From: Minwuiaceae bacterium
Lineage (GTDB): Bacteria; Pseudomonadota; Alphaproteobacteria; Minwuiales; Minwuiaceae
NCBI GenBank assembly: GCA_028278525.1
Contig: JANQEE010000039.1
Location: 1-64,000, forward strand
Direction of reading: 5' to 3'
DNA length: 64,000 bases
The translations under genes and the position numbers were made by a program. The notes under the pieces were generated by a model. It searched no databases, had not been told where the DNA came from, and saw only the letters and a list, made by a program, of their open reading frames with translations. Every line of letters starts with the position of its first letter. Within the stretch, counting starts at the first letter, position 1. This document shows, piece by piece, positions 24,378 through 33,403 of this stretch.

Positions 24378-24905
24378 TTAGCCGCGGAACAACTGCGCCA
24401 GTCTCAGCCGTGCGATCTTGAACACCTCTTCCAACGCTGTCTGCCGTTCCTGCTCGGCGGTGTTGGCCAGGCGCGCCTCGAACCGGTCGAGGATGCTCTG
24501 TTTGGTGTGCTCGCGGACGGCGATGATGAAAGGGAAGCCGAACTTGTCGCGGTAGGCCTCGTTTAGGCCGTTGAAGCGCGTCTTTTCCGCCGGCGTCAAC
24601 CGATCGAGCCCCGCACTGGCCTGCTCCGCCGTCGACGACGCGGTCAATCGCCCAGTTTCGGCCAGCCGGCCGGCCAAATCCGGATGCGCACGCAACAGGT
24701 CCAGATGGGCTTCGGTTCCGGCGCGCCGTACGACCGCAACCATGGCGCCGTGTAGATCGTCCACACCGGCGAACGGGCGTGACGCCCAGGCGCCGTCGGC
24801 GACCCAGGGCGAGTCCTCGAAAATGCCGCCCAACAACGCGACGAAGTCCGGCCTGTCCAGTCCGTTCACTTCACCGAGAGCGACGCGATCTACGTCTGGC
24901 GGCAC
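24378..24905 (-). CDS. uraD: OHCU decarboxylase (purine/urate degradation)
   Basis: The helical protein has 175 aa. LLRAHPDLAGRLAETGRLT holds the catalytic His near residue 68, followed by STAEQASAGLDRL and FNGLNEAYRDKFGFPFIIAVRE, the UraD signature. It decarboxylates 2-oxo-4-hydroxy-4-carboxy-5-ureidoimidazoline to S-allantoin. No other urate genes are in the window, so it is isolated here. It converges on the enoyl-CoA hydratase gene. Confidence 0.92.
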   Translation of the reverse strand: MPPDVDRVALGEVNGLDRPDFVALLGGIFEDSPWVADGAWASRPFAGVDDLHGAMVAVVRRAGTEAHLDLLRAHPDLAGRLAETGRLTASSTAEQASAGLDRLTPAEKTRFNGLNEAYRDKFGFPFIIAVREHTKQSILDRFEARLANTAEQERQTALEEVFKIARLRLAQLFRG

Positions 24906-24965
24906 GTCCGATTCCCTTTACTCTTTGGGATCAACCACACCGGGCATCATAGGGAGGCAAGTGCG

Positions 24966-25820
24966 ATGAACGCGAGGGTCTTTGCGGTTCTGTTGATCCT
25001 GGGCATTGGCTGGTTCGGCGCGGCGGCATCCGCCCAACAGCTTAAGCGGGAAATCACACAGATTTCCGACAATCTCTATCGGTTCCAGAACAACTTCCAC
25101 TATTCGGTTTTCATGGTGACGCCGGACGGCGTGCTGGTGACCGACCCGATTAACCGGCAAGCGGCCGGATGGCTGAAAGCCGAGATCGCCAAGCGCTTCG
25201 ATCAGCCGATCAAATACCTAGTCTACAGCCACGACCATGTCGACCACATCGCGGGCGGCAAAGTGTTCGCCGACACCGCGGTTGTCATCGCACACGAGAA
25301 CGCCAAGCGCACGATCATCGGCGAAAAGCGGCCGACCGCCATGCCCGACGTCGTATTTTCCGACGAACTGACAATCGAACTGGGCGGTAAGAAAGTTGAG
25401 CTCACCTACGTGGGCCCGAGCCATTCGGACAATATGATCGTGATGCGGTTCCCGGACGAGCAGGCGCTGTTCGCCGTCGATTTCATCCCGGTCAAGGCGC
25501 TGGCCTTCCGCGACATGTCCGACGCCTACATTCCCGGCTGGATCGATGCGCTGAAAAAAGTCGAAGGCATGGATTTCGACATGCTGCTGCCCGGCCATGG
25601 ACCGATCGGCACCAAGGCCGACGTCAGCGCCTTCCGCGGCTATATGGAAGACCTACACGACGCGGTGCTGACCGCCGCCCGCGACGGTCAGTCCCTGGAG
25701 GAAATGAAAGCCAGCATCTCGCTCGACAAGTACAAGGGCTGGTTCCGCTACGAGGAGTGGCTGCCGCTCAACATCGAAGGCATGTACCGCCGCGTCAGCC
25801 TACAGCGGCGAGGAAACTAG
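24966..25820 (+). CDS. exported metallo-beta-lactamase-fold hydrolase
   Basis: The protein has 284 aa. The signal peptide is about residues 1-23 (AAASAQQ cleavage). The zinc motif HDHVDH is at 89-94, with further ligands in GPSHSDN and PGHGPIG. It therefore acts in the periplasm. Relatives include quinoprotein-relay hydrolases and SoxH-like proteins; no beta-lactam activity can be claimed. GGAGG precedes the ATG. It converges with 4-base overlap on the CoA-transferase gene. Confidence 0.88.
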   Translation: MNARVFAVLLILGIGWFGAAASAQQLKREITQISDNLYRFQNNFHYSVFMVTPDGVLVTDPINRQAAGWLKAEIAKRFDQPIKYLVYSHDHVDHIAGGKVFADTAVVIAHENAKRTIIGEKRPTAMPDVVFSDELTIELGGKKVELTYVGPSHSDNMIVMRFPDEQALFAVDFIPVKALAFRDMSDAYIPGWIDALKKVEGMDFDMLLPGHGPIGTKADVSAFRGYMEDLHDAVLTAARDGQSLEEMKASISLDKYKGWFRYEEWLPLNIEGMYRRVSLQRRGN

Positions 25821-27004
25821 CCGCCGACCACGTTGGCCGTGCGGAGGCTTTCGATCTCCGCGTCGGTCAAGCCGGCCTCGGCCAGCACTTCGTCGGTATG
25901 AGCGCCGAGTTGCGGGGCGCCGCGGCGGATCTCCGATGGCGTACCTTCGAACCGCGCGGCCGGCCGGGCCTGGCGCAGGCGGCCCGCGTCCGGGTGATCG
26001 GTTTCGACGGCGGTGCCGCTCGCGACGATCTGCGGGTGTTCCAACAGGGCATTACGGGTCAGCACCGGCGCGCAGGGCACGCCTTCGGCCTCCAGCCGCT
26101 CCAGCCATTCCTCGGTGGTTTTCGTCGCCAGCACTTCCTGAATCAGTTCCAGCCGGTCGTCGATATTCTGGTCGCGTAGCGCGGGTGTCTTGAAACGCGG
26201 GTCTTCCAGCCATTCCGGTTTGTCGAAGGCCCGTGTCAGGGCAAGCCATTCGCGGTTCGACATGACCGCCACGCTCATATAGCCGTCCTTTGTCTCGTAG
26301 ATCAGGTCGATGAAGCTGGCCGCACGCTGCTGGCTTACCGTTTTGCCGACGAACGTCTGGCCGCCCATGTCCGACGACCAGAGGAACGCCAGGACCGAAT
26401 CCAGCATCGAGAGACGGACATGCTGGCCCTCGCCGGTGCGTTCGCGCGACAGCAGCGCGGCGGTGATCGCCTGAGAAGCCGTCACGGCGGTCAGCTTATC
26501 GGGCAGGATGGTTCGCACCAGGCGCGGCCGGCGCTCGTCCGATCCGCCCTGCACCGATGCCAGACCCGAGATGGCCTGGATGATCGGATCGTAGGTCGGT
26601 TTGGCCGCGTAGGGTCCGGTCTCCCCGAAACCGCTGATCGAGACATAGACGATGTTCGGCGCAACGGCGCGGATATCGGCCTCGCCGATACCGAGCCGGT
26701 CGACGACGCCCGGGCGGAAATTCTGCACGAACACGTCGGCGCCGGCGGCCACCCGTTTCAGAGCGTCGCGGCCAGCGTCCGTCTTCAGATCAATGGTAAT
26801 CGACCGTTTGTTGCGGTTGTTGTTGAGGAAGCTTGCGGGCAGGCCGCCGCTGCGGTTGCCACCGGCCCGGACATGGTCGCCGGAGCCCGGCACCTCGACC
26901 TTGATCACGTCGGCGCCCTGATCCCCTAGGATCATGGTCGCGAACGGACCGGAGATCATACTAGTCAGATCGACGATCCTGTAGCCGTCCAGCGGTCCCG
27001 CCAT
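25817..27004 (-). CDS. CaiB/BaiF-type (class III) CoA-transferase
   Basis: The protein has 395 aa. The N-terminal LDGYRIVDLTSMISGPFATMILGDQGADVIKVE is typical, with the catalytic Asp in the region around YDPIIQAISG near residue 165. The C-terminal part repeats the fold (APVLTRNALLEHPQIVASG). It transfers CoA between carboxylic acids, and the substrate is unknown. AGAGG lies upstream of the start. It stands beside LLM oxidoreductase and crotonase genes, consistent with acyl-CoA catabolism. Confidence 0.92.
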   Translation of the reverse strand: MAGPLDGYRIVDLTSMISGPFATMILGDQGADVIKVEVPGSGDHVRAGGNRSGGLPASFLNNNRNKRSITIDLKTDAGRDALKRVAAGADVFVQNFRPGVVDRLGIGEADIRAVAPNIVYVSISGFGETGPYAAKPTYDPIIQAISGLASVQGGSDERRPRLVRTILPDKLTAVTASQAITAALLSRERTGEGQHVRLSMLDSVLAFLWSSDMGGQTFVGKTVSQQRAASFIDLIYETKDGYMSVAVMSNREWLALTRAFDKPEWLEDPRFKTPALRDQNIDDRLELIQEVLATKTTEEWLERLEAEGVPCAPVLTRNALLEHPQIVASGTAVETDHPDAGRLRQARPAARFEGTPSEIRRGAPQLGAHTDEVLAEAGLTDAEIESLRTANVVGG

Positions 27005-27146
27005 TTTCTACCTCTTTGCGCTCTGTTCCATCGTCGGCAGCGGCGTACCATAATTGGCCCGGGCGGGCGGAGACAAATCACAGTCGCGAATAGCCGGCCC
27101 ACAGAGGCGCATAGCTTTGCCGGAAATCGAATAGGAGCGAATTCTC

Positions 27147-28058
27147 ATGGCCACGCAAAAACCCGCCGTCAGCCTGTCCGCCGTACCCGGCTGGCGCCAC
27201 GCCATGCTGGAGATCGCCCGGGAGATTGAACAGCGCGGCTTCGCCGGCATCTATTGCCCCAGCCTGTCGGACAATATGGGGCTTTGCTCCGGCATCGCCA
27301 TGGCGACGGAGAGCATCCCGTTCGGCACCTCGATCGCGCCGATCTATATGCGAACCGCGCTGGACTACGCGCAATCCGCATCTTTCATTCACGAGCTGTC
27401 CGGCGGGCGGTTCCGGTTCGGCATCGGCGTCAGCCACGGACCGTCGCTGGAGCGGATGGGGGTTACCGCGGGCAAGCCGCTGGCCGACATCCGCGGCTTC
27501 GTCGAACGCTTCAAGGCAGTGCCCCGAACCGGCGACAAACCGCCGATCGTCCTGGCTACGCTGCGCCGGAAGATGATCGGCCTGGCCGGTGAAATCGGCG
27601 ACGGCATGGTATTCGCCAACGGATCCCGGTCGCACATGCCGGATTCGCTTGGGCACCTGCCGGCGGCGGCGCGCGACAATTCGGATTTCTTCATCGGCAA
27701 CATGATCCCGACCTGCATCTCCGACGATATCGAAGCGGCCAAGGCGGTCAACCGCCGCACCCTGACCAGCTACGCCCTGCTGCCGAACTACCGCAACTAC
27801 TGGAAGGAGGCCGGCTATATCGAGGAAATGGAGGCGGTGGAAGCGGCGGTCGAAGCCGGTGACAACGACGCGGTACCCAGGGCCCTAAGCGACCGCTGGC
27901 TGGCCGACACGACGCTGTTCGGCCCGGTCGCCCGCATCCGCGACGAACTGGCCGCCTGGTACGAAAGCGGCATCCGCACGCCGATCCTGGTGCCGTCGTC
28001 TGCTGCCGGCAACCAGCTTAAGGCGTTCGAGGAACTGTTCGCCGCATTCGAGGAGTAG
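27147..28058 (+). CDS. luciferase-like (LLM class) flavin-dependent oxidoreductase
   Basis: The protein has 303 aa with a TIM-barrel of the bacterial luciferase family: EIEQRGFAGIYCPSLSDNMG, FGTSIAPIYMRTALDYAQSASFIHELSGGRFRFGIGVSHGP (F420/FMN-binding core, of which GRFRFGIGVSHGP is the key part), and LAGEIGDGMVF. The cofactor is F420 or FMN; sequence alone does not decide. AGGAG precedes the ATG. It is divergent from the CoA-transferase gene. Confidence 0.9.
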   Translation: MATQKPAVSLSAVPGWRHAMLEIAREIEQRGFAGIYCPSLSDNMGLCSGIAMATESIPFGTSIAPIYMRTALDYAQSASFIHELSGGRFRFGIGVSHGPSLERMGVTAGKPLADIRGFVERFKAVPRTGDKPPIVLATLRRKMIGLAGEIGDGMVFANGSRSHMPDSLGHLPAAARDNSDFFIGNMIPTCISDDIEAAKAVNRRTLTSYALLPNYRNYWKEAGYIEEMEAVEAAVEAGDNDAVPRALSDRWLADTTLFGPVARIRDELAAWYESGIRTPILVPSSAAGNQLKAFEELFAAFEE

Positions 28059-28110
28059 CTTTAGCCGTGAAGCTATAAGCCAAAATAGTTCCATTAACGA
28101 GGAAAATGAT

Positions 28111-28135
28111 TATAATGATCAAAATGATCATTATA
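28111..28135. promoter_or_regulatory. perfect inverted repeat in the toxin-antitoxin promoter
   Basis: TATAATGATC (28111-28120), 5-base spacer, GATCATTATA (28126-28135). The left arm contains a TATAAT-like -10 element. The site is 10 bp before the antitoxin ATG and is likely bound by the antitoxin for autorepression. Confidence 0.7.
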
Positions 28136-28144
28136 GGCTGATTA

Positions 28145-28429
28145 ATGAACATCTTTGCGGCGAAAGACGCCAAGACACGGTTCGGAGAGCTGCTCGATAC
28201 CGCCCAGCGAGAACCGGTCATTATCGAAAAGCACGGCCGCCGGGTTGCCGTCGTTCTGTCCGCGACCGAATACGATGAACTTGTCGCGGCAACACGTGAC
28301 CGCCTGCTTGCCGAAATCCAACTCGGCCTGGACCAACTCGACCGAGGGGAAGGGCAGGAGTATGAGCTTGCCGATCTGAATACTCTATCGGATCGGATCA
28401 AACGCACCGGCACCAAACAGCCCGAATGA
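28145..28429 (+). CDS. Phd/YefM-family antitoxin
   Basis: The protein has 94 aa. The N-terminal DNA-binding domain reads FAAKDAKTRFGELLDTAQREPVIIEKHGRRVAVVLS (key residues AKTRFGELLD), and the charged C-terminal half should wrap the toxin. The ATG overlaps no upstream gene. It ends in an ATGA overlap with the toxin gene. Autoregulation at the inverted repeat just upstream is expected for the family. Confidence 0.92.
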   Translation: MNIFAAKDAKTRFGELLDTAQREPVIIEKHGRRVAVVLSATEYDELVAATRDRLLAEIQLGLDQLDRGEGQEYELADLNTLSDRIKRTGTKQPE

Positions 28430-28719
28430 GAATTGTCATCTCGTCGGCAGCGGAGGCCGACCTAGCGAGCATATTCAACTACACACTGACAAATTGGGGA
28501 GAAAGCCAAGCGAAGGCGTATCTGGATACCCTGACCGCTCGTTTCGCTTGGCTTTCGGCCAATCGGTCGCTATGGCGAGAGCGCGACGACCTTCAACCCG
28601 GGCTTTATAGTCATCGTGAAGGCCGCCATTTAATCTTCTATCGCGAAGCAGACAACCGTCTACAGATCATCCGCGTGCTTCATCAGCGAATGGATCCCGA
28701 ACGCTACATCAAAGCGTGA
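28426..28719 (+). CDS. ParE/RelE-superfamily toxin
   Basis: The protein has 97 aa with the ParE-like pattern SSAAEADLASIFNYTLTNWGESQAKAYLDTL and the C-terminal HLIFYREADNRLQIIRVLHQRMDPERYI. It is intact and coupled to the antitoxin by ATGA. ParE proteins poison gyrase, while RelE proteins cleave mRNA. The DPERYI ending and overall pattern favour ParE. Confidence 0.92.
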   Translation: MRIVISSAAEADLASIFNYTLTNWGESQAKAYLDTLTARFAWLSANRSLWRERDDLQPGLYSHREGRHLIFYREADNRLQIIRVLHQRMDPERYIKA

Positions 28720-28760
28720 TTTGCGGTGTCGACGGACCAACCTTGTCAGTGTAGGTCCGT

Positions 28761-29519
28761 TCAGCCGCGCCCGACGAATGGCATCTTGGTGGCCATCACC
28801 GTGAGGAACTGGACGTTGGCGTCGAGCGACAAACTATCCATATAGACCACCGCGCTGGCGACGTTGGACACATCCATCAGCGGTTCGGGCTCGATCCTGC
28901 CATTGGCCTGGGGCACGCCGTCCTTCATACGCGCGGCCATCTCGGTTTCCGCGTTGCCGATATCGATCTGGCCGCAGGCGATGTCGTATTTCCGGCCGTC
29001 GAGCGAGGTCGATCGGGTCAGGCCGGTAACGGCGTGTTTGGTCGCGGTGTAGGGCGACGAGTTGGGGCGCGGCGCATGCGCAGAGATGGAGCCGTTGTTG
29101 ATGATCCGGCCGCCCATCGGAGTTTGCGCCTTCATCACACGGAATGCCGCCTGGGTGCATAGGAACACCCCGGTCAGGTTGACGTCGACCACCGCCTTCC
29201 AGTCTTCCACCTTGAGGTCTTCCAGTGGAATCCCGGGCGCGTTGAGACCGGCATTGTTGAACAGCAGATCCAGGCGGCCGAACCTCTCGCAGGTCTTCTC
29301 GAACAAGGCGCCGACCGACGCTTCGTCGCTGACGTCCGTCGGCACGGCCAGGGCCCGTTCTCCGTCCGCGCCGGCGAGCGTCACGGTCTCATCCAACGCC
29401 TCCTGCCGACGACCCGCGAGAGCCACAGAATAGCCTTCCTTCAACAGCGCCAGAGCGACCGACCGGCCGATCCCGCTGCCCGCTCCCGTCACGATGGCAA
29501 CCTTGCCGTTTCCGCTCAT
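28761..29519 (-). CDS. short-chain dehydrogenase/reductase
   Basis: The protein has 252 aa. The cofactor motif is TGAGSGIG, the structural motif NNAG, and the active site SISAH..YTATK (Ser, Tyr, Lys). Arg in AGRRQEAL after strand 2 suggests NADP preference. The substrate is unknown. It stands alone between the toxin gene and the flotillin block. Confidence 0.92.
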   Translation of the reverse strand: MSGNGKVAIVTGAGSGIGRSVALALLKEGYSVALAGRRQEALDETVTLAGADGERALAVPTDVSDEASVGALFEKTCERFGRLDLLFNNAGLNAPGIPLEDLKVEDWKAVVDVNLTGVFLCTQAAFRVMKAQTPMGGRIINNGSISAHAPRPNSSPYTATKHAVTGLTRSTSLDGRKYDIACGQIDIGNAETEMAARMKDGVPQANGRIEPEPLMDVSNVASAVVYMDSLSLDANVQFLTVMATKMPFVGRG

Positions 29520-29617
29520 GGTTTGTCCCTTCCCTTGCCGTCGATCACCCGCAAAATGCGGGCGCCGAATCTACCTTAGATCCGGCGCCCGGGACAAACG
29601 TGCTGCGGTCCGTCGGT

Positions 29618-31363
29618 CTACTCCTGAGACGGTCCTGCAACCTCTTCAGCGAGCGGCTTCGTCAGGCCGTTGATCGTGTCGCCGTTGAGGCCGACCTCTT
29701 TCAGCAACGCATCCAGCACCGGCGCCTGCGCGCGATAGCGAAGCGCGCTGTTAACGGCGGAATCGACCAAACTGCCGCCACCGCCGCCGGCCTCGCCATT
29801 GCTCTCGGGCCCCGACCCGTTGGTTAAGCCATCGACCTGGACAATACGGATCCCATCGATCTTTTCGATCGGTTTGACCGCTTCGCGAATGATCTGGTCC
29901 AGGTTATCGATCAACTTTTCCTTGATCTCTTTCTGGATCAGGTCGACCGAGAGAACGTTCTTGGCTTCGTTGACGGCACGGGTGCCCGTCGCCTCGACAG
30001 CGTAGGTCACCTCCCGGGCCTCGGCCAGCGCGCGCTCCGCGGAGGCCTCGCCTTCGGCAGCGATCCTGGCCTTGTCCGACTGGCCCTGGGCTTCCTCGCG
30101 CAGGGCATCGGCCTGATCGGCCGCTGCTGCTTTCTCGGCAGAGGCATGGACCTTGACCTTGATCGCTTCGCGCTGCGCCTCCTCGTCCGCTTTGATCAGT
30201 TCGATCCCCTTGTCGCGCTCGGCTTTCTCGGTCTCGCGCACGGTCGTCACCTGCTCCTCCGCGCGGACGGCCAGGGCGCGGGCGGCATCCGCCGCCGCCT
30301 GCGCTTCCGATTGTTCCCTGGATTTCTCCGCGATCACGATGGCGCGGACCTGTTCGGCCAGTTCGACCGTTTTGCGTTTTTCGATGACGTCGGTCTCGAC
30401 CGCGCGCTCTTTGTCGATTTCGGTTTGGCGGATCATCCGCTCCTTCTCGATCCGCTTTTGCTCGACCTCCTTATCGGCCAGGATCTGCGCGCTCTCGACC
30501 TCCCGCTTGGCCTGGATTTCCGCCTCCTGGGACTCCCGGCTCCGCTCCGCCCGTTCCCTGGCGATATCGGCTTCCTGGGCGGCACGCTGGGATTCGATCT
30601 CCCGCTCCTGCTCGAGCCGCGCATATTCCTGCTGCCGGCCGATCTCGAAACTCAGCTTGTCCGCTTCCAGGTTCTTGTTCTCGATCTGGACCTTCGTGTC
30701 CTGCTCGATATCGTTGCGGATCTTGCGGCGTTCCTCGATCGCCTGGGTCAGCCTGGTCAGACCCTCGGCATCGAATGCGTTGTTCGGATTGAAAAAGTCC
30801 TTCGCGGTCTGATCCAGACCGGTCAAAGATACCGATTCCAGTTCGAGCCCGTTCTTGAGCAGGTCCTCGGTAACGGCCTGCTGTACCTTCTGGACAAAAT
30901 CGATACGCTTTTCGTGCAGCTCTTCCATCGTCATCTCGGCAGCGACGGCGCGCAGGGCGTCGACAAACTTGCCTTCCACGAGTTCTTTCAGCTGTTCGGG
31001 CACCATGGTCCGCTGGCCCAATGTCTGGGCCGCGCTGGCGATCGCCTCGCGGTTTGGCTGAACGCGCACATAGAACTCGGCGACCACGTCGACCCGCATG
31101 CGATCCTGGGTGATCAGGCCCTGGTCCTGATCGCGCCGGACTTCCAGACGAAGGGTGTTCATGTTGACCGGGATGGTTTCGTGCAGCACGGGGAAGACCA
31201 GCGCGCCCCCGTTCATGATCACCCGCTCGCCGCGAAACCCGGTCCTAACGAACGAAATTTCCTTCGAAGCCCGCCGGTAGAGCCGCGCGAGAATGAACCC
31301 AATCGTCAACAAAGCAACGACAATAACGATTGCAGAAAATCCAATATCGAGAATGCCTGACAT
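29618..31363 (-). CDS. flotillin-family (YqiK-like) SPFH protein
   Basis: The protein has 581 aa. An N-terminal membrane helix (about 7-28) is followed by an SPFH domain (about 30-210: MNMNTLRLEVRRDQDQGLITQDRMRVDVVAEFYVRV, key part DGLITQDRMRVDV-like). A long Glu/Arg/Lys/Ala coiled coil (about 220-450) and a flotillin C-terminal region follow. It should form membrane microdomain scaffolds. It follows a YqiJ-like gene, matching the E. coli yqiJ-yqiK pairing, and PspA and RHH genes upstream. AGGAG is present before the start. Confidence 0.9.
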   Translation of the reverse strand: MSGILDIGFSAIVIVVALLTIGFILARLYRRASKEISFVRTGFRGERVIMNGGALVFPVLHETIPVNMNTLRLEVRRDQDQGLITQDRMRVDVVAEFYVRVQPNREAIASAAQTLGQRTMVPEQLKELVEGKFVDALRAVAAEMTMEELHEKRIDFVQKVQQAVTEDLLKNGLELESVSLTGLDQTAKDFFNPNNAFDAEGLTRLTQAIEERRKIRNDIEQDTKVQIENKNLEADKLSFEIGRQQEYARLEQEREIESQRAAQEADIARERAERSRESQEAEIQAKREVESAQILADKEVEQKRIEKERMIRQTEIDKERAVETDVIEKRKTVELAEQVRAIVIAEKSREQSEAQAAADAARALAVRAEEQVTTVRETEKAERDKGIELIKADEEAQREAIKVKVHASAEKAAAADQADALREEAQGQSDKARIAAEGEASAERALAEAREVTYAVEATGTRAVNEAKNVLSVDLIQKEIKEKLIDNLDQIIREAVKPIEKIDGIRIVQVDGLTNGSGPESNGEAGGGGGSLVDSAVNSALRYRAQAPVLDALLKEVGLNGDTINGLTKPLAEEVAGPSQE

Positions 31364-31390
31364 CAGCCCACTCCTCTCCTTTTTGTTTGT

Positions 31391-32077
31391 TTATCCAGCC
31401 GCCGGCCGGCCCGCATCCGCGTTGGACAGAACCGCCGACGTGTTTCGAATTGCGTAGAATTTTCCCCTGCGCCTGCGCACCAGGAGGACTTCGTCGCCCT
31501 GACCGAATTCCTCGCCGGCGACATCGGGCTCCACCATCACGTAGTGGGTCAGCCGGTGTTCGTCGGCGAGCTTGGCCTGGGCAGGCGCACGGCGCCGTGC
31601 GGTCCCCAGCGTGATCACGGCGACCCGCCCGATAAAGCTGTCGCGCGACACGGCGGACGTCTCATCCTTCGGCATGATCCTGCCGAGCAGACCGCTGAAA
31701 CCGGACATAACCGGAAGCGCCGCAAAGACGGCGGGCAGCCAGGCGATGGTAGCCGGCAAATAGAACCCGCCGACAGCGCTGACAGCCTGTTGCACCATCA
31801 GCCCGCAAAGGCCAAAAGCCGTGAGGAAGGCGATCAGGGAGACAATCGCCGGGACACGACCGATTTTCAGCCAGGCAAGCAACGTGCTGACGATTCCGCC
31901 GTCCGGCGCATCCGGCATATCGACATCCAGATCAATATCCGGCAACAGGCCGTCAAGCAGTTCCGACAATCCGGCACCGAAAGCCGCGCCGGCCAGTTCG
32001 ACCATCGCCAGGACGACAACCACGGCAAGCGAGATCGCGAACGGCGCGTTAGCGCTATCGGTCAAGAGGTCAAACAC
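31391..32077 (-). CDS. YqiJ-like (NfeD-related) membrane protein
   Basis: The protein has 228 aa from a GTG start at 32077, three bases after the PspA stop. Hydrophobic segments lie at about 13-35, 67-90 and 97-130. A C-terminal OB-like domain (SFIGRVAVITLGTARR...GDEVLLVRRRRGKFYAIRN) resembles NfeD/YqiJ. Such proteins bind flotillins. The order PspA - YqiJ - flotillin implies a joint membrane-stress function. Confidence 0.82.
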   Translation of the reverse strand: MFDLLTDSANAPFAISLAVVVVLAMVELAGAAFGAGLSELLDGLLPDIDLDVDMPDAPDGGIVSTLLAWLKIGRVPAIVSLIAFLTAFGLCGLMVQQAVSAVGGFYLPATIAWLPAVFAALPVMSGFSGLLGRIMPKDETSAVSRDSFIGRVAVITLGTARRRAPAQAKLADEHRLTHYVMVEPDVAGEEFGQGDEVLLVRRRRGKFYAIRNTSAVLSNADAGRPAAG

Positions 32078-32080
32078 CGG

Positions 32081-32755
32081 TCACTCCGCGCCGATACGCG
32101 CCTTCACCGCCTCCAGACGTTCCCTGACGCGGTTCTGGCGGGCCATTTCGTCCAGTTCCCTTAGCGATGCCTGGGCCTTCACATCATGATCGCGGTCCAG
32201 GGACACGCCGCTCTTGGCGCTCATCGCGCGTTCGAAGGCGCGCGAGGCATTGGTGACGCTTCGGTCGGCGACGGCCGCCGCCGGAACCGGCGCGCCCATG
32301 GATGCCTCGTCCCGCTCGGCCGCCAGCGCGGCCTTCAGGTCGACTTCCATCTCCCGCCGCTTTGCCTGAAGCGCCAGGATGTAGCCTTCGAGTTCCTTCT
32401 CCTTTTCGCCGGTCTCCGCCAGATCGTGCTCGAGGATGGGAATCTGCGCTTCGATATCCATTTGCCGCGATACGGCGGCTTCCGCGAGGTCGTCCCGGCT
32501 TTGCTGGATCGCCAGTTCCGTCCGTTCGGCCAAGTCCTCATGCTCGCCGTTCTTGGCCGCGAGTTCCTTGCCGATCAGGTGTTTTTGCGCGATCAGCCGG
32601 CCGATATCGGCACGAACATCGTCGATCGCCTGATCCACCTCGGCAATCGCCTGTTCCATCACGGCGACCGGCGCCGCGTTTTCGACGGTCGATACCAGGG
32701 CATCGATCCCACCGGAGATGATCCGTTTCACCCTGCCTGCAATATTCTCAGTCAT
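32081..32755 (-). CDS. PspA/IM30-family protein
   Basis: The protein has 224 aa. Predicted long helices cover almost the whole length: RVKRIISGGIDALVSTVE (amphipathic membrane-binding N-terminus), then heptad-rich segments (AIAEVDQAIDDVRADIGRLIAQK; LQAKRREMEVDLKAALAAERDE). PspA-like proteins form oligomers on stressed membranes. It overlaps the end of the upstream RHH gene by 8 bases, so it is translationally coupled. It is unlike canonical PspA in length (about 220 aa, close to normal). Confidence 0.85.
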   Translation of the reverse strand: MTENIAGRVKRIISGGIDALVSTVENAAPVAVMEQAIAEVDQAIDDVRADIGRLIAQKHLIGKELAAKNGEHEDLAERTELAIQQSRDDLAEAAVSRQMDIEAQIPILEHDLAETGEKEKELEGYILALQAKRREMEVDLKAALAAERDEASMGAPVPAAAVADRSVTNASRAFERAMSAKSGVSLDRDHDVKAQASLRELDEMARQNRVRERLEAVKARIGAE

Positions 32756-33278
32756 CGTCCGATCCCCTTTCGTTTTGCGTTTCTATCAACGTGGCCAGCC
32801 GCAACAGGGCGGGCAGGTATTTGGTCAAATTCTCCGCCTCGTAGGCGGACGTCTCGGCGGCAACCGACAAGCGAAGCGCCCTCTCCAACAACCGGAAGAC
32901 ACGCCGAGCAATGGATTTCTCCAGTTCCTTCAGGTCGAGCTCGTCCGGCTGGTTCACCGCCGTCCGGGTCAGCAGCTCTGCCAACACCTCCGGAAGCCAT
33001 TCAACAAAAAGCAACATGAACTCAGAATGAACGTCCTGATTTCTTTCCGCGATACGGATGGCGGCCAGGGCGGGCGCCACCGTCTCGCCCACCTGCCCCA
33101 GGACGTCCAGGTAATCGGTCCGGTGCTCCTGTTTTCGGCGCGCATCACGTATCAGCGCCCTTATCTTGTCGCTTGGCGTCACCGCGCCCTCCAACTGGAG
33201 GCCCGCGATGAATTCGGCGTCATCCGCCGTGATACGTACGCTCAGAGGTATCGTTCTTGCCGGCATGGTCGATTTCAT
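32748..33278 (-). CDS. ribbon-helix-helix-like protein heading the flotillin operon
   Basis: The protein has 176 aa (or 172 from the Met at 33266). The N-terminal RTIPLSVRITADDAEFIAGL followed by VTPSDKIRALIRDARR matches a beta-helix-helix (RHH) DNA-binding unit. The rest is helical with no domain I recognise. The perfect palindrome GTATACATATGTATAC lies 23-38 bp upstream of the start, a fitting operator for a dimeric RHH protein. It is the first gene of the RHH-PspA-YqiJ-flotillin operon, suggesting autoregulation. Confidence 0.65.
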   Translation of the reverse strand: MKSTMPARTIPLSVRITADDAEFIAGLQLEGAVTPSDKIRALIRDARRKQEHRTDYLDVLGQVGETVAPALAAIRIAERNQDVHSEFMLLFVEWLPEVLAELLTRTAVNQPDELDLKELEKSIARRVFRLLERALRLSVAAETSAYEAENLTKYLPALLRLATLIETQNERGSDDD

Positions 33279-33300
33279 TCCGCATCATTTGTGTTCTTAT

Positions 33301-33316
33301 GTATACATATGTATAC
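33301..33316. promoter_or_regulatory. perfect 16-bp palindrome GTATACATATGTATAC
   Basis: This AT-rich, exactly self-complementary site lies in otherwise GC-rich DNA between the metacaspase stop and the RHH gene start. It is a likely operator for the RHH protein and contains the promoter region of the operon. Confidence 0.7.
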
Positions 33317-33403
33317 AGTAATGCGAAAATTCAAGACCTAGCCGCGCGGGCGCGGGGCTATGCCGAAAAAACCAAGGAGAAACAGCTGGTTATCGCCGCC
33401 GGA

